The notes beneath the pieces are model-generated. The model was not told the DNA's origin. It did not search any database and saw only the letters and a program-made list of their open reading frames with translations. A DNA stretch of 64,000 bases from Pseudomonas viridiflava. Its GTDB lineage: Bacteria > Pseudomonadota > Gammaproteobacteria > Pseudomonadales > Pseudomonadaceae. Positions 21,691 through 33,326 of this stretch are shown in pieces. The stretch covers positions 1 to 64,000 of the forward strand of contig NZ_UTHA01000184.1 in NCBI RefSeq assembly GCF_900582195.1, in the 5' to 3' direction. The number at the start of each line of letters is the position of its first letter. Within the stretch, counting starts at the first letter, position 1. The position numbers were made by a program, and so were the translations under genes.

Positions 21691-22932
21691 TTACTCGCCT
21701 TGACGGGCCGGAGCATCCAGTTCGAAAGCCGTGTGCAGGGCGCGCACGGCCAGTTCCAGGTACTTCTCTTCGATCACCACGGAAACCTTGATTTCCGAGG
21801 TCGAGATCATCTGGATGTTGATGCTTTCTTTTGCCAGGGATTCGAACATGCGGCTGGCCACGCCTGCGTGGGAACGCATGCCGACGCCGACGATCGAGAC
21901 CTTGGCAATCTTGGTGTCGCCAACCACTTCACGGGCACCGATCTCACGAGCGGTGTTTTCCAGCACGGTCTGTGCGGCCTGATAGTCGTTGCGGTGCACG
22001 GTGAAGGTGAAGTCGGTGGTGTTATCGTGCGCAACGTTCTGCACGATCATGTCGACTTCGATGTTCGCGGCACTGATCGGGCCGAGAATCTTGAACGCCA
22101 CACCCGGGGTGTCTGGCACGCCACGGATGGTCAGCTTGGCTTCATCGCGGTTGAAAGCGATGCCGGAAATGATCGGCTGTTCCATGGTTTCCTCTTCATC
22201 AATAGTAATGAGGGTGCCCGGACCCTCCTTGAAGCTGTGCAGTACGCGCAGCGGAACGTTGTACTTGCCGGCGAATTCCACCGCACGGATCTGCAACACC
22301 TTGGAACCGAGGCTGGCCATTTCCAGCATCTCTTCAAAGGTGATCTTGTCCAGACGCTGAGCGACCGGCACAACGCGCGGGTCGGTGGTGTAAACACCAT
22401 CAACGTCGGTGTAGATCTGGCACTCGTCAGCCTTCAACGCTGCAGCCAGTGCCACGCCGGTGGTGTCAGAACCGCCACGACCAAGGGTGGTGATGTTGCC
22501 GTGCTCGTCGACGCCCTGGAAGCCGGCGACAACCACCACGCGACCTGCCTTCAGATCACCACGAATCTTCTGGTCATCAATCTGCAAGATACGCGCTTTA
22601 TTGTGCGCACTGTCGGTCAGGATCCGCACCTGATTACCGGTGTACGATACCGCTGGCACACCGCGCTTGATCAGCGCCATGGCCAACAGGGCAATCGTCA
22701 CCTGCTCACCAGTGGAAACAATCACGTCCAGTTCACGCGGAACCGGTTGAGTGTCGCCACTGATTTGCTTGGCCAGATCGATCAGACGGTTGGTTTCGCC
22801 GCTCATTGCAGACAGCACAACCACCAGGTCATCGCCGGCATCGCGGAATTTCTTAACCTTGTCGGCGACCTGCTCGATTCTCTCGACAGTACCGACCGAG
22901 GTGCCTCCAAATTTCTGTACGATCAAAGCCAT
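21691..22932 (-). CDS. lysC: aspartate kinase (alpha subunit; beta from an internal start)
   Basis: A 413-residue enzyme phosphorylating aspartate, the first step to Lys, Thr, Met and diaminopimelate. The kinase domain (1-245) opens ALIVQKFGGTSVGTVERI and has GRGGSDTTGVALAAAL; two ACT domains at about 265-410 bind Lys/Thr. The ATG at 22932 is chosen over seven extra codons. Within the gene, an ATG at 22185 is preceded by GAGGAAACC at good spacing and would give the separate 164-residue beta subunit known for this enzyme class. It is downstream of alaS and upstream of csrA, as in other Pseudomonas. Confidence 0.95.
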   Translation of the reverse strand: MALIVQKFGGTSVGTVERIEQVADKVKKFRDAGDDLVVVLSAMSGETNRLIDLAKQISGDTQPVPRELDVIVSTGEQVTIALLAMALIKRGVPAVSYTGNQVRILTDSAHNKARILQIDDQKIRGDLKAGRVVVVAGFQGVDEHGNITTLGRGGSDTTGVALAAALKADECQIYTDVDGVYTTDPRVVPVAQRLDKITFEEMLEMASLGSKVLQIRAVEFAGKYNVPLRVLHSFKEGPGTLITIDEEETMEQPIISGIAFNRDEAKLTIRGVPDTPGVAFKILGPISAANIEVDMIVQNVAHDNTTDFTFTVHRNDYQAAQTVLENTAREIGAREVVGDTKIAKVSIVGVGMRSHAGVASRMFESLAKESINIQMISTSEIKVSVVIEEKYLELAVRALHTAFELDAPARQGE

Positions 22933-23022
22933 TTCAAAGCCGCCTCTGCCCATGAAGGGCGCCCAATAATCACTCGAACAGCCGCCGGGCCCGCCACCAG
23001 ACTGCGGGCCCGACGGACCGTC

Positions 23023-25641
<2,619 letters not shown>

Positions 25642-25787
25642 TAGGTTCTTCCACGGAGGCTGCGGCCAAAGGCCTGTTCGAAACGTCAACAGACGAAGCG
25701 ACGGCAAAGGGCCGCATTATATCGGCCCTGCGCGCGGGGTACAGCGTGTTTATACGATAGAAACGGTCAATTGGACGGCTAACGCTG

Positions 25788-26792
25788 TCACTTGCGCGAA
25801 AACTCGACGAATGTCGCGATCACTTGCTCGATTTGCGCGCGACTGACGTCCATGTGCGTGACCATGCGCAGACGCGCGGCGGCGCTCAACTTGATCCCGC
25901 GTTCGCCGGCAAACGCCTTGATCGCTTCGGCCTTGTCGCCCATTTGCACATAAACCATGTTGGTTTGCACGGGTTCGACGATGAAACCCGCTTCACGCAG
26001 ACCATCGGCCAGCAACTGCGCGTTGGTGTGGTCGTCGGCCAGACGCTCGACGTTGTGATCCAGCGCATACAGCCCCGCCGCCGCCAGCAGTCCGGCCTGA
26101 CGCATGCCGCCACCGACCATTTTGCGCAGACGGCGAGCCTTGCCGATCAGTTGCTCAGAACCACACAACACCGAGCCGACCGGTGCACCAAGGCCTTTGG
26201 ACAGGCACACCGATACCGAATCAAAATACTGAGTGATTTCCCGAGCCTCAACGCCCAGCTTGACCGCCGCGTTGTAGAGGCGCGCGCCGTCGAGGTGCAG
26301 TTGCAAGCCGTTGTCCTGAGTGAAACGACGAGCGCGGGCCAGATACTCCAGCGGCAACACTTTGCCCTGCATGGTGTTTTCCAGCGCCAGCAAACGAGTA
26401 CGGGCGAAATGGAAGTCGTCAGGCTTGATCGCGGCGGCGACCTGATCCAGATCCAGCGAACCGTCCGCCTGCACTTCCAGCGGCTGCGGCTGGATCGAAC
26501 CGAGCACCGCCGCACCTCCGCCCTCGTATTTGTAGGTGTGCGCCTGCTGACCAACGACGTATTCGTCGCCGCGCTCGCAGTGCGCCATCAAACCCAGCAA
26601 GTTGCTCATGGTGCCGGTCGGCACGAACAACGCGGCGGCGAACCCCAGACGTTTGGCCAACTCTGCTTCCAGGCGATTGACCGTCGGATCCTCGCCGTAC
26701 ACGTCATCACCGGTGTCTGCCGCAGTCATCGCGTCGAGCATGGCGGGAGTCGGTTGGGTGACGGTGTCGCTGCGAAGATCGATAACGCTCAT
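25788..26792 (-). CDS. ltaE: low-specificity L-threonine aldolase
   Basis: A 334-residue PLP enzyme splitting L-threonine and L-allo-threonine to glycine and acetaldehyde. It opens VIDLRSDTVTQPTPAMLDAM; HLDGARLYNAAV carries the PLP-contacting Asp and Arg, and CLSKGLGAPVGS carries the Schiff-base Lys (about residue 197). It is divergent from the riboswitch-controlled lumazine synthase gene. Complete. Confidence 0.92.
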   Translation of the reverse strand: MSVIDLRSDTVTQPTPAMLDAMTAADTGDDVYGEDPTVNRLEAELAKRLGFAAALFVPTGTMSNLLGLMAHCERGDEYVVGQQAHTYKYEGGGAAVLGSIQPQPLEVQADGSLDLDQVAAAIKPDDFHFARTRLLALENTMQGKVLPLEYLARARRFTQDNGLQLHLDGARLYNAAVKLGVEAREITQYFDSVSVCLSKGLGAPVGSVLCGSEQLIGKARRLRKMVGGGMRQAGLLAAAGLYALDHNVERLADDHTNAQLLADGLREAGFIVEPVQTNMVYVQMGDKAEAIKAFAGERGIKLSAAARLRMVTHMDVSRAQIEQVIATFVEFSRK

Positions 26793-26994
26793 GAACCTGG
26801 CCTCAAGTCAGCAGGGGAAATCCCTTTACGAAGTGGAATTACTGCGGTCATCCAACGGATTAATCAACCCTTGCGCAAGGAAAAGTCGTTTCGAGCCTGC
26901 AAAAAATTCGATGACAATCATCAGAAAGGCGCAATGCACAGACACACAATCTGTGTTAAAAAAGCTGCGCCGCCCGAGAAAGGGCGGCAAAAAC

Positions 26995-27160
26995 GTTCTC
27001 AGGGCGGGGTGCAATTCCCCACCGGCGGTAATTGCGCGCAATGCGCATAGCCCGCGAGCGCTTGGCGACAAACACAGCTTGGGTTGTGCGCGGCGGCAAG
27101 GTCAGCAGACCCGGTGTGATTCCGGGGCCGACGGTCATAGTCCGGATGAAGAGAGAACGG
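26995..27160 (+). ncRNA. FMN riboswitch (RFN element)
   Basis: The conserved RFN boxes are present in order: TTCTCAGGGCGGGGTGCAAT, CCCCACCGGCGGTAA, then GCAGACCCGGTGTGATTCC and the closing CGGTCATAGTCCGGATGAAG. It lies on the plus strand about 100 bases before the lumazine synthase gene, so FMN should turn that gene down. A GCCGCCC/GGGCGGC hairpin (26969-26988) sits just before it. Confidence 0.95.
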
Positions 27161-27233
27161 GATGAACGCCAAAGGGCCGTCCACGCGATGTTGTGCGTGT
27201 GCGCACCCTTGAATCCCTTTCGATTCATAACGC

Positions 27234-27254
27234 CCTGTTTTTCACACAAACAGG
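27234..27254 (+). promoter_or_regulatory. hairpin sequestering the ribosome site (probable expression platform)
   Basis: CCTGTTT and AAACAGG pair around TTCACAC. The right arm overlaps the AGGAG ribosome site of the gene at 27264. This suggests the riboswitch acts on translation, although alternative pairing with the aptamer was not worked out. Confidence 0.6.
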
Positions 27255-27263
27255 AGTCAGAAC

Positions 27264-27773
27264 ATGCAACCCACCGCTATCGACAGCAAAAGCAAACACC
27301 CTCATGGCGAGCGCGTCGCGTTCATCCAGGCCTGCTGGCACAAGGAAATCGTCGACCAGAGCCGTAAAGGCTTCGTCGCCGAAATGATTGCCTTGGGTTA
27401 TCAGGAATCGGACATCGACATCTTCGAAGTCGGCGGCGCCTTTGAAATGCCCCTGCACGCCAAGTTGCTGGCCAAGACCGGTCGTTATGCCGGCATCGTC
27501 GCGGCAGCCCTGGTGGTGGACGGCGGCATCTACCGTCACGAATTCGTCGCCCAGTCGGTGGTCAGCGGCCTGATGCAGGTGCAACTGGAAACCGAAGTGC
27601 CGGTGTTCTCGGTGTCGCTGACGCCGCATCACTTCCATGCTGGCGATGAACATCAGAAGTTCTTCTTTGAGCACTTTGTGCACAAGGGTCAGGAAGCGGC
27701 GCGGACTTGCGCGGATACGCTGCAGAAGGTTCGGGCGTTGCGCCGTACAGAGCCGCGTGCGGTAGCCGTTTAA
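27264..27773 (+). CDS. ribH: 6,7-dimethyl-8-ribityllumazine synthase, type II (RibH2-like)
   Basis: A 169-residue enzyme that condenses the ribityl-uracil precursor with a four-carbon phosphate in riboflavin synthesis. It matches the decameric type II enzyme of Brucella/Mesorhizobium (RibH2) rather than the common RibH: RVAFIQACWHKEIVDQSRK, FEVGGAFEMPLHAKLLAKTG, GIYRHEFVAQSVVSGLMQ and SLTPHHFHAGDEH. The FMN riboswitch upstream supports a riboflavin role. It is likely a second, regulated copy, since Pseudomonas keeps another ribH with the main rib genes elsewhere. Confidence 0.9.
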   Translation: MQPTAIDSKSKHPHGERVAFIQACWHKEIVDQSRKGFVAEMIALGYQESDIDIFEVGGAFEMPLHAKLLAKTGRYAGIVAAALVVDGGIYRHEFVAQSVVSGLMQVQLETEVPVFSVSLTPHHFHAGDEHQKFFFEHFVHKGQEAARTCADTLQKVRALRRTEPRAVAV

Positions 27774-27779
27774 ACACGA

Positions 27780-27804
27780 TGAGTGAGATCTGTGGTCTCA
27801 CTCA
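27780..27804 (+). terminator. hairpin after ribH
   Basis: TGAGTGAGA and TCTCACTCA pair around TCTGTGG just beyond the stop codon. There is no T-run, so termination strength is uncertain. Confidence 0.5.
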
Positions 27805-27810
27805 ATCCCC

Positions 27811-27900
27811 TGTGGGAGCGAGCTTGCTCGCGAAAGCGGACTGACAGCCAACTCAAATGTTGAATGCCAGATTGCATTCGCGAGCAAGCTCGCTCCCACA
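27811..27900. repeat. REP doublet 1
   Basis: Two inverted copies of the palindromic REP unit (TGTGGGAGCGAGCTTGCTCG at 27811 and its reverse complement ending at 27900) enclose about 42 bases, in the ribH-aruE gap. This is the REPIN form typical of fluorescent pseudomonads. Confidence 0.9.
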
Positions 27901-27927
27901 GGGTTATATGTCAGACCGGAAATTGGG

Positions 27928-28938
27928 TCAGGCGAGGTTTTCGTCGCTGGTCGGGACAATCAGGATGCCTGCGCGCAAGCCGTTCTTGACCTTGGGATTG
28001 GGGAAAATGATCCGTGCGCCCTCTTCCTCAATGACCCAACGGGTATTGGCCAAATCCTCGGCCAGCACGTAACCCACGTCCAACTCTGAAAAGTTTTCGA
28101 TGTCCTGCGGCAGGTTCAAACGAAAGGCATCGCTGTGCTTGATGATTTCCCGCGCAACGCTGAACAGTTGCAAACCATCCAGCCCTGGTTCAGCCATCTC
28201 CGGCTCGTTGCCTTCAATGATCTGCTTCAGACGGGTCTCCAGCAGCGAGATATTGACCCCGTCGTTCTGCCCGAACGGCCGCGCCTTGCCCAGCTCCAGC
28301 GTAAACGCCTCGGCACCGAGCTTGTCGTAGGTGTACGAGCTGAACACGATCGAAGGCTTGTTCTGCAACAGCACCGCTTCCATGCCGGCAGCGCGCAGAC
28401 GCGCCAGCTCAAGACGCGAATGCTGACGACCTTCCTTCCACGGATACAACGCGAACTGTTCGATCTTCGAGCCGCGAATCGCCGTATGCAGGTCGTAATG
28501 CAGACGCTGACGATCCGGTTTGCTGAAAAAGCTCGCCGCCAGCCGTTCCAGCTCACAGGCTCGCAGCGCTTCCGAACCACTGCTTTGTTCATGACGGCCG
28601 TTGAACAGCCGATTGACGTCCTGCTCGACGAAACGCTCGCCTTTGCGAATCGCTTCCGGGTTGCCGAACAGGAACAGAATGCGTGCGCGCGGTTTCAGAT
28701 CACCGCGAGCGATGTCGTGCAGCAGCCGGTCAAGCAACTCGATCGGTGCTGTTTCGTTGCCGTGGATGCCTGCTGACAGCAGCAGATCCAGGCCATTGTC
28801 GCGCGCTTCGGGTGGCCGGACTTCCAGCGCACCTTCGCTCAACCAGCGCATACGCACGCCTTCGACAGTCAGTTGAGTCTTCTCCGCCGGTTCGCGGCCG
28901 GCGAGGGTCAGTTCAAGCAGTTTGCCGAGGGCGAGCAT
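27928..28938 (-). CDS. astE: succinylglutamate desuccinylase
   Basis: A 336-residue zinc hydrolase, the last step of the arginine succinyltransferase pathway: N-succinylglutamate to glutamate and succinate. M14-like fold: SAGIHGNETAPIELLD supplies the first His and the Glu of the zinc site, and HYDLHTAIRGS supplies the second His. Called aruE in Pseudomonas. It is the terminal gene of the aru operon, 12 bases after the small gene at 28951. Confidence 0.95.
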   Translation of the reverse strand: MLALGKLLELTLAGREPAEKTQLTVEGVRMRWLSEGALEVRPPEARDNGLDLLLSAGIHGNETAPIELLDRLLHDIARGDLKPRARILFLFGNPEAIRKGERFVEQDVNRLFNGRHEQSSGSEALRACELERLAASFFSKPDRQRLHYDLHTAIRGSKIEQFALYPWKEGRQHSRLELARLRAAGMEAVLLQNKPSIVFSSYTYDKLGAEAFTLELGKARPFGQNDGVNISLLETRLKQIIEGNEPEMAEPGLDGLQLFSVAREIIKHSDAFRLNLPQDIENFSELDVGYVLAEDLANTRWVIEEEGARIIFPNPKVKNGLRAGILIVPTSDENLA

Positions 28939-28950
28939 AGAGCGGTTTCC

Positions 28951-29241
28951 TTAATGGTCGTGGTTGCAATCCGGGCCGTGCACGTGGTCTTCGTCGTCGC
29001 CGACGTCAGCCGGTTCCATTTCCAGTTGCAGACTTACCAGATTAGTCGCCAATGGGCGCAGCAGCAGGTTGGCGTACTCGGCGTCACCTTCTTCAACGTC
29101 CACGCCGATCAGCAGCTGGCCACGGCCGTCCTGCTGAATCCACAGCTCTTTGCCTTGCCACATGACCGCGACGCGGGTGCACGAGGTTTGCAGTTGCGTG
29201 CCGTCGGTGTCTTCAAGGATCAGCTGCAGGGAATCGCTCAT
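28951..29241 (-). CDS. conserved small protein of the aru operon
   Basis: A 96-residue acidic protein with a His-rich C-terminus (HVHGPDCNHDH) that could bind metal. The rest is beta-rich (SLQLILEDTDGTQLQTSC). It occupies the same place between aruB and aruE in P. aeruginosa, so it is a conserved operon member of unknown role. The ATG at 29241 is chosen over an eight-codon extension. Confidence 0.7.
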   Translation of the reverse strand: MSDSLQLILEDTDGTQLQTSCTRVAVMWQGKELWIQQDGRGQLLIGVDVEEGDAEYANLLLRPLATNLVSLQLEMEPADVGDDEDHVHGPDCNHDH

Positions 29242-29298
29242 GTTTTTACTCTCTTGGGGAGACAAGCCGCGCGCCGCGTTCAGGCGACGCGCCGGCCA

Positions 29299-30645
29299 TC
29301 AATTGATCTGGAATGGATAAACCGCGCCCAGTTTAAGGATTTGCGTCAGTTCATCCAGTGCCGTCCGGCATTCAAGCAGCAACTGCGGATCCGCCAGATC
29401 GGTTTCGCTCAGGCGGTCGCGGTAGTGTTTTTCAACCCATGCGGTCAACGAACCGTACAACGGTGGCGTCATGATAACCCCTGGGTTGACCGCCGCCAGT
29501 TCGGTTTCGTTAAGCGCCACGCGCAGTCGCAGGCACGCCGGGCCACCACCGTTTTGCATGCTTTGCTTGAGGTCGAAGACTTTCACTTCGCGGATCAGAC
29601 CGCCGGAGCCGGTCAGCTCTTGCAGGTAAGTCCAGACGCGTTCGTTGGCCTGGCATTCCTGCGGCACGATCAGCAGCATCGAGCCATCAGGACGCGAGAG
29701 CAATTGGCTGTTGAACAGGTACGAGCGCACCGCGTCATCCACGGTCACGGCCGAACGCGGCACGCACACAGACTGGAAGTTGCCGCCGACCTTGGCGAGT
29801 TTGCTTTGCAGTTCGGCCAGCATCGAGTCGGTGTCGAGGAAGGCGTCCTCGTGATAGAACAGCACCTCACCGTTACCCACGGCGATCACGTCGTTGTGGA
29901 ACACGCCCTGATCAATCACGTTCGGATTTTGCTGGGCGTAGACCACGCCTTCGTCTCGCAGACCGTGCAGACGCGCTACGGCTTGCGAGGCTTCGAGGGT
30001 CTGGCGCGCCGGGTACTTTTGCGGCGCCGGGAAACGATTGTCGAAGGCACTGCGACCGAACACGAAGAACTCGACGCCTGCTTCGCCATACTCACGGCAG
30101 AAACGCGTGTGGTTGGCTGCGCCTTCGTCACCGAATTGCGCCACTGCCGGCAGAGCTGCGTGATGGGCGAAGTGCTGCTGATTGGCGAACATCGCGCCGA
30201 GCACGCGGCTGGTGGTCGGGTGCTCGATGCTGCGGTGGTATTTGCAGTTGAGGTTGGCGGCGGTGAAATGCACGCGACCGTCAGCAGTGTCGGCACTCGG
30301 GCTGACCGTGGCGGCGTTGGCCACCCACATGCTAGACGCCGAGCAACTAGCGACCAGCAGCGGCATGGCTTCCTTGGCGGCGCGCTCGATGACCTGAGCG
30401 TCGGTGCCGCTGAAACCCAGACGGCGCAGAGCGGCCACATCCGGACGCTCCTGTGGCGCCAGCACACCTTGCTGAAAGCCCATTTCCATCAGCGCTTTCA
30501 TCTTCGCCAAGCCTTGCAGCGCCGCTTCCTTCGGGTTCGAAGATTGCTGGCTGTTGCTCTGGGAGGCAACGTTGCCGTAGGACAGACCACCGTAGTTATG
30601 GGTCGGCCCCACTAGACCGTCAAAATTGACTTCATAGGATTTCAT
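29299..30645 (-). CDS. astB: succinylarginine dihydrolase
   Basis: A 448-residue enzyme of the amidinotransferase-like fold; it hydrolyses succinylarginine to succinylornithine, CO2 and ammonia. It opens EVNFDGLVGPTHNYGGLS. The catalytic His lies in FHNDVIAVGN and the catalytic Cys near the C-terminus in GGGPACLRLRVAL. Named aruB in Pseudomonas. A REP doublet separates it from aruD upstream, which may affect relative expression. Confidence 0.95.
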   Translation of the reverse strand: MKSYEVNFDGLVGPTHNYGGLSYGNVASQSNSQQSSNPKEAALQGLAKMKALMEMGFQQGVLAPQERPDVAALRRLGFSGTDAQVIERAAKEAMPLLVASCSASSMWVANAATVSPSADTADGRVHFTAANLNCKYHRSIEHPTTSRVLGAMFANQQHFAHHAALPAVAQFGDEGAANHTRFCREYGEAGVEFFVFGRSAFDNRFPAPQKYPARQTLEASQAVARLHGLRDEGVVYAQQNPNVIDQGVFHNDVIAVGNGEVLFYHEDAFLDTDSMLAELQSKLAKVGGNFQSVCVPRSAVTVDDAVRSYLFNSQLLSRPDGSMLLIVPQECQANERVWTYLQELTGSGGLIREVKVFDLKQSMQNGGGPACLRLRVALNETELAAVNPGVIMTPPLYGSLTAWVEKHYRDRLSETDLADPQLLLECRTALDELTQILKLGAVYPFQIN

Positions 30646-30713
30646 CAGCGAGGCTCCACGAGAATCTGTTGTTATAGGCTTCAGTAACTATTCTTTGCGA
30701 CCGCGGCGCGGCC

Positions 30714-30777
30714 TTCGCGAGCAAGCTCGCTCCCACATTGGAATGCGTTTTCCTGTGGGAGCGAGCTTGCTCACGAA
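30714..30777. repeat. REP doublet 2
   Basis: Inverted REP units at 30714-30735 and 30754-30777 lie between aruD and aruB, inside the operon. The second unit has one change (GCTCAC for GCTCGC). Confidence 0.9.
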
Positions 30778-30783
30778 CGGGCA

Positions 30784-32250
30784 TCACGCCATTTTCACGC
30801 CTGGCGTCAGGGCCGATGGCAACACCAGGCTCGGAGTTTCCAGAGACGCCACCGGGTACGCGCAGTAATCCGCCGCGTAATAGGCGCTGGCGCGATGGTT
30901 GCCCGAAGCCCCGACCCCCCCAAACGGCGCGCTGCTCGCAGCACCGGTCAGCTGTTTGTTCCAGTTGACGATGCCGGCACGGCTTTCCAGCCAGAACTGC
31001 TGATAACGCGCTTCAGAATCCGACAACAGACCTGCGGCCAAACCGTAGGCGGTGTCATTGGCCTCAGCAATTGCCGCTTCGAAGTCAACGTAGCGAATCA
31101 CCTGCAGCAACGGGCCGAACAGTTCTTCGTCCGGACGCTCGGCAACCTCGGTCACATCAATAATGCCCGGGGTCAGCAATGCGGCTTGTGCCTGCGGCTG
31201 GGTCATTTCCAGCAGTGACACAGCGCCGTTGGCCAACAGATGCTCCTGAGCATCCATCAGCGCTTTCGCCGCGCCGAGGGAAATCACCGAGCCCATGAAC
31301 GGCGCCGGCTGCTGATCGAATGCGCCAACCTCAATGGTCGCGCTGACTTCAACCAGACGCTTGAGCAAGCTGTCGCCCCACGCGCCTTGCGGCACCAGCA
31401 GACGTCGTGCGCAGGTGCAGCGCTGGCCGGCAGAAATGAACGCCGACTGAATGATCGTGTAAACCGCTGCGTCCAGATCCGCGACCTGATCAACCACCAG
31501 TGGATTGTTGCCGCCCATTTCCAGCGCGAGAATCTTGTCCGGACGCCCGGCGAATTGCTGGTGCAGATGGTTACCGGTGCGGCTCGAACCGGTGAAAAAC
31601 AGACCGTCGATGCCCGGGTTCGCCGCCAGCGCGATGCCGGTTTCACGCGCACCTTGCAGCAGGTTCAAAACGCCTGCTGGCAGACCGGCTTCGATCCAGC
31701 ACTTGACCGTCAGCTCGGCGACTTTCGGGGTCAGTTCGCTTGGCTTGAACAGCACGCTGTTACCGGCCAGCAGCGCCGGAACGATATGGCCGTTCGGCAA
31801 GTGACCGGGGAAGTTGTAAGGGCCGAACACCGCCACCACGCCGTGCGGTTTGTGGCGTAATACGGCGGTGGCGTCGCCCAACGGGCCGCTCTTCTCGCCG
31901 GTACGCTCGCGGTAACTCTGTACCGAAATCGCAATCTTGTTGACCATGCTGGTCACTTCGGTCGCGGCTTCCCACAGCGGCTTGCCGGTCTCTTCACCGA
32001 TGGTGCGGGCCAGTTCGTCGCTGTGGTTTTTCAGGGCGGCAGCAAAGGCTTCGAGGACGCTGATGCGCTCTTCCAGCGAACGACGCGCCCAGCCCGGAAA
32101 TGCCTGACGTGCAGCCTGAACCGCAGACTCGACCTGAGCAGTGGTTGCGCCCTCCCCCGACCACAACACCTGCTGAGTCACCGGGTTCAGCGATTGAAAA
32201 GCTTCGCCCTGACCAGCCAGCCACTCACCTGCGATGTATAGCGAATTCAT
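30784..32250 (-). CDS. astD: succinylglutamic semialdehyde dehydrogenase
   Basis: A 488-residue NAD-dependent aldehyde dehydrogenase, fourth step of the pathway. Visible motifs: YNFPGHLPNGHIVPALLAGN, FTGSSRTGN for the nucleotide, LEMGGNNPLVV with the general-base Glu, and AGQRCTCARR with the catalytic Cys. Its ATG overlaps the stop of aruG. aruD in Pseudomonas nomenclature. Full length. Confidence 0.95.
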   Translation of the reverse strand: MNSLYIAGEWLAGQGEAFQSLNPVTQQVLWSGEGATTAQVESAVQAARQAFPGWARRSLEERISVLEAFAAALKNHSDELARTIGEETGKPLWEAATEVTSMVNKIAISVQSYRERTGEKSGPLGDATAVLRHKPHGVVAVFGPYNFPGHLPNGHIVPALLAGNSVLFKPSELTPKVAELTVKCWIEAGLPAGVLNLLQGARETGIALAANPGIDGLFFTGSSRTGNHLHQQFAGRPDKILALEMGGNNPLVVDQVADLDAAVYTIIQSAFISAGQRCTCARRLLVPQGAWGDSLLKRLVEVSATIEVGAFDQQPAPFMGSVISLGAAKALMDAQEHLLANGAVSLLEMTQPQAQAALLTPGIIDVTEVAERPDEELFGPLLQVIRYVDFEAAIAEANDTAYGLAAGLLSDSEARYQQFWLESRAGIVNWNKQLTGAASSAPFGGVGASGNHRASAYYAADYCAYPVASLETPSLVLPSALTPGVKMA

Positions 32251-33275
32251 TATTTCGACTCCCGTGCAGCGGACAACGCCACGGCGCGCACTTGGTCGCC
32301 AGCGTTGAGTTGAAGACGTTTGGCGGTCTGCGGATCGACCACCAGCGTGCCGGCAGCGAGACGCGCCGGTGCGGCGGTGATGCGGCAGTCTTCGCGTTTG
32401 CGGTTATGGATGATGAACGGCGTGGCGTCGTCGCCCGGCGTGCCAATGGCCAGCACCAGCGCTTCGCTGTCACGCACTGCGCGGATCTTGCCGGTTTCGC
32501 ACTCGATGGCCGGGCCGGCGTCGAAGATGTCGACGTAACCCTGATAGCTGAAGCCTTCGCCCTTGAGCATTGCCAAGGCCGGCTCGGTGTCCGGATGTAC
32601 CTGACCGATGACGTTGCGCGCGCCCTCGGACAAGAAGCAGGTGTACAGCGGGAATTTCGGCATCAGTTCAGCGATGAACGCCTTGTTGCCGACACCGGTG
32701 AGGTAGTCAGCCTGGCTGAATTCCATCTTGAAGAAGTGTCGACCGAGGCTTTCCCAGAACGGCGAACGGCCAGCCTCATCGGAGACTCCGCGCATTTCGG
32801 CGATGATCTTGTTGCCGAACAGTTCAGGGAATTCAGCGATGAACAGCATCCGCGCCTTCGACAGCATGCGGCCGTTAAGACCACTGCGGTAATCGGCGTG
32901 CAGGAACAGCGAGCACAGCTCGGAATTGCCGGTCAGGTCGTTAGCGAGGAACAGCGTCGGAATCTCGCGATAGATGTTCAGCTCTTGCGAAGCGCTGACC
33001 GTGAGACCGACACGGAAGTTGTACCAAGGCTCACGCATGCCGACCGCACCAGCGATGGCGGAAATCCCCACCACGCGGCCGTCATCGTCTTCGAGCACGA
33101 ACAGGTAGTCCGCATCGCCACGACCGGCTTCACCGCGAAAGGTCTTCTCGGCCCAGCCAACCCGATGGGCCAGACGTTCTTCGTTGGCCGGCAATGTGGT
33201 CAGGCCGGTGCCGGTGCTGCGGGCCAGGTCGATCAGCGCAGCTAAATCGCTGCTGCGTACGGGACGAACAATCAT
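32250..33275 (-). CDS. aruG: arginine N-succinyltransferase, subunit II (beta)
   Basis: A 341-residue GNAT-fold acyltransferase subunit that adds succinate from succinyl-CoA to arginine. It begins VRPVRSSDLAALIDLA and has the family segments YLFVLEDDDGRVVGISAI and SLFLHADYRSGLNGRMLSK. In Pseudomonas the enzyme (also acting on ornithine) is a heteromer of AruF and AruG, which are paralogues. Adjacent to aruF (51 bases). Confidence 0.94.
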   Translation of the reverse strand: MIVRPVRSSDLAALIDLARSTGTGLTTLPANEERLAHRVGWAEKTFRGEAGRGDADYLFVLEDDDGRVVGISAIAGAVGMREPWYNFRVGLTVSASQELNIYREIPTLFLANDLTGNSELCSLFLHADYRSGLNGRMLSKARMLFIAEFPELFGNKIIAEMRGVSDEAGRSPFWESLGRHFFKMEFSQADYLTGVGNKAFIAELMPKFPLYTCFLSEGARNVIGQVHPDTEPALAMLKGEGFSYQGYVDIFDAGPAIECETGKIRAVRDSEALVLAIGTPGDDATPFIIHNRKREDCRITAAPARLAAGTLVVDPQTAKRLQLNAGDQVRAVALSAARESK

Positions 33276-33326
33276 GCTATCTCCTCAAACGGGCCGCCTT
33301 CGCCACCCGTGAAACTCGCTAAGGCG

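Noticed and set aside
28873..30615. A 580-codon frame opposite the gene at 28951 and aruB
   Set aside because: Crosses two real genes and an intergenic gap; antisense shadow.
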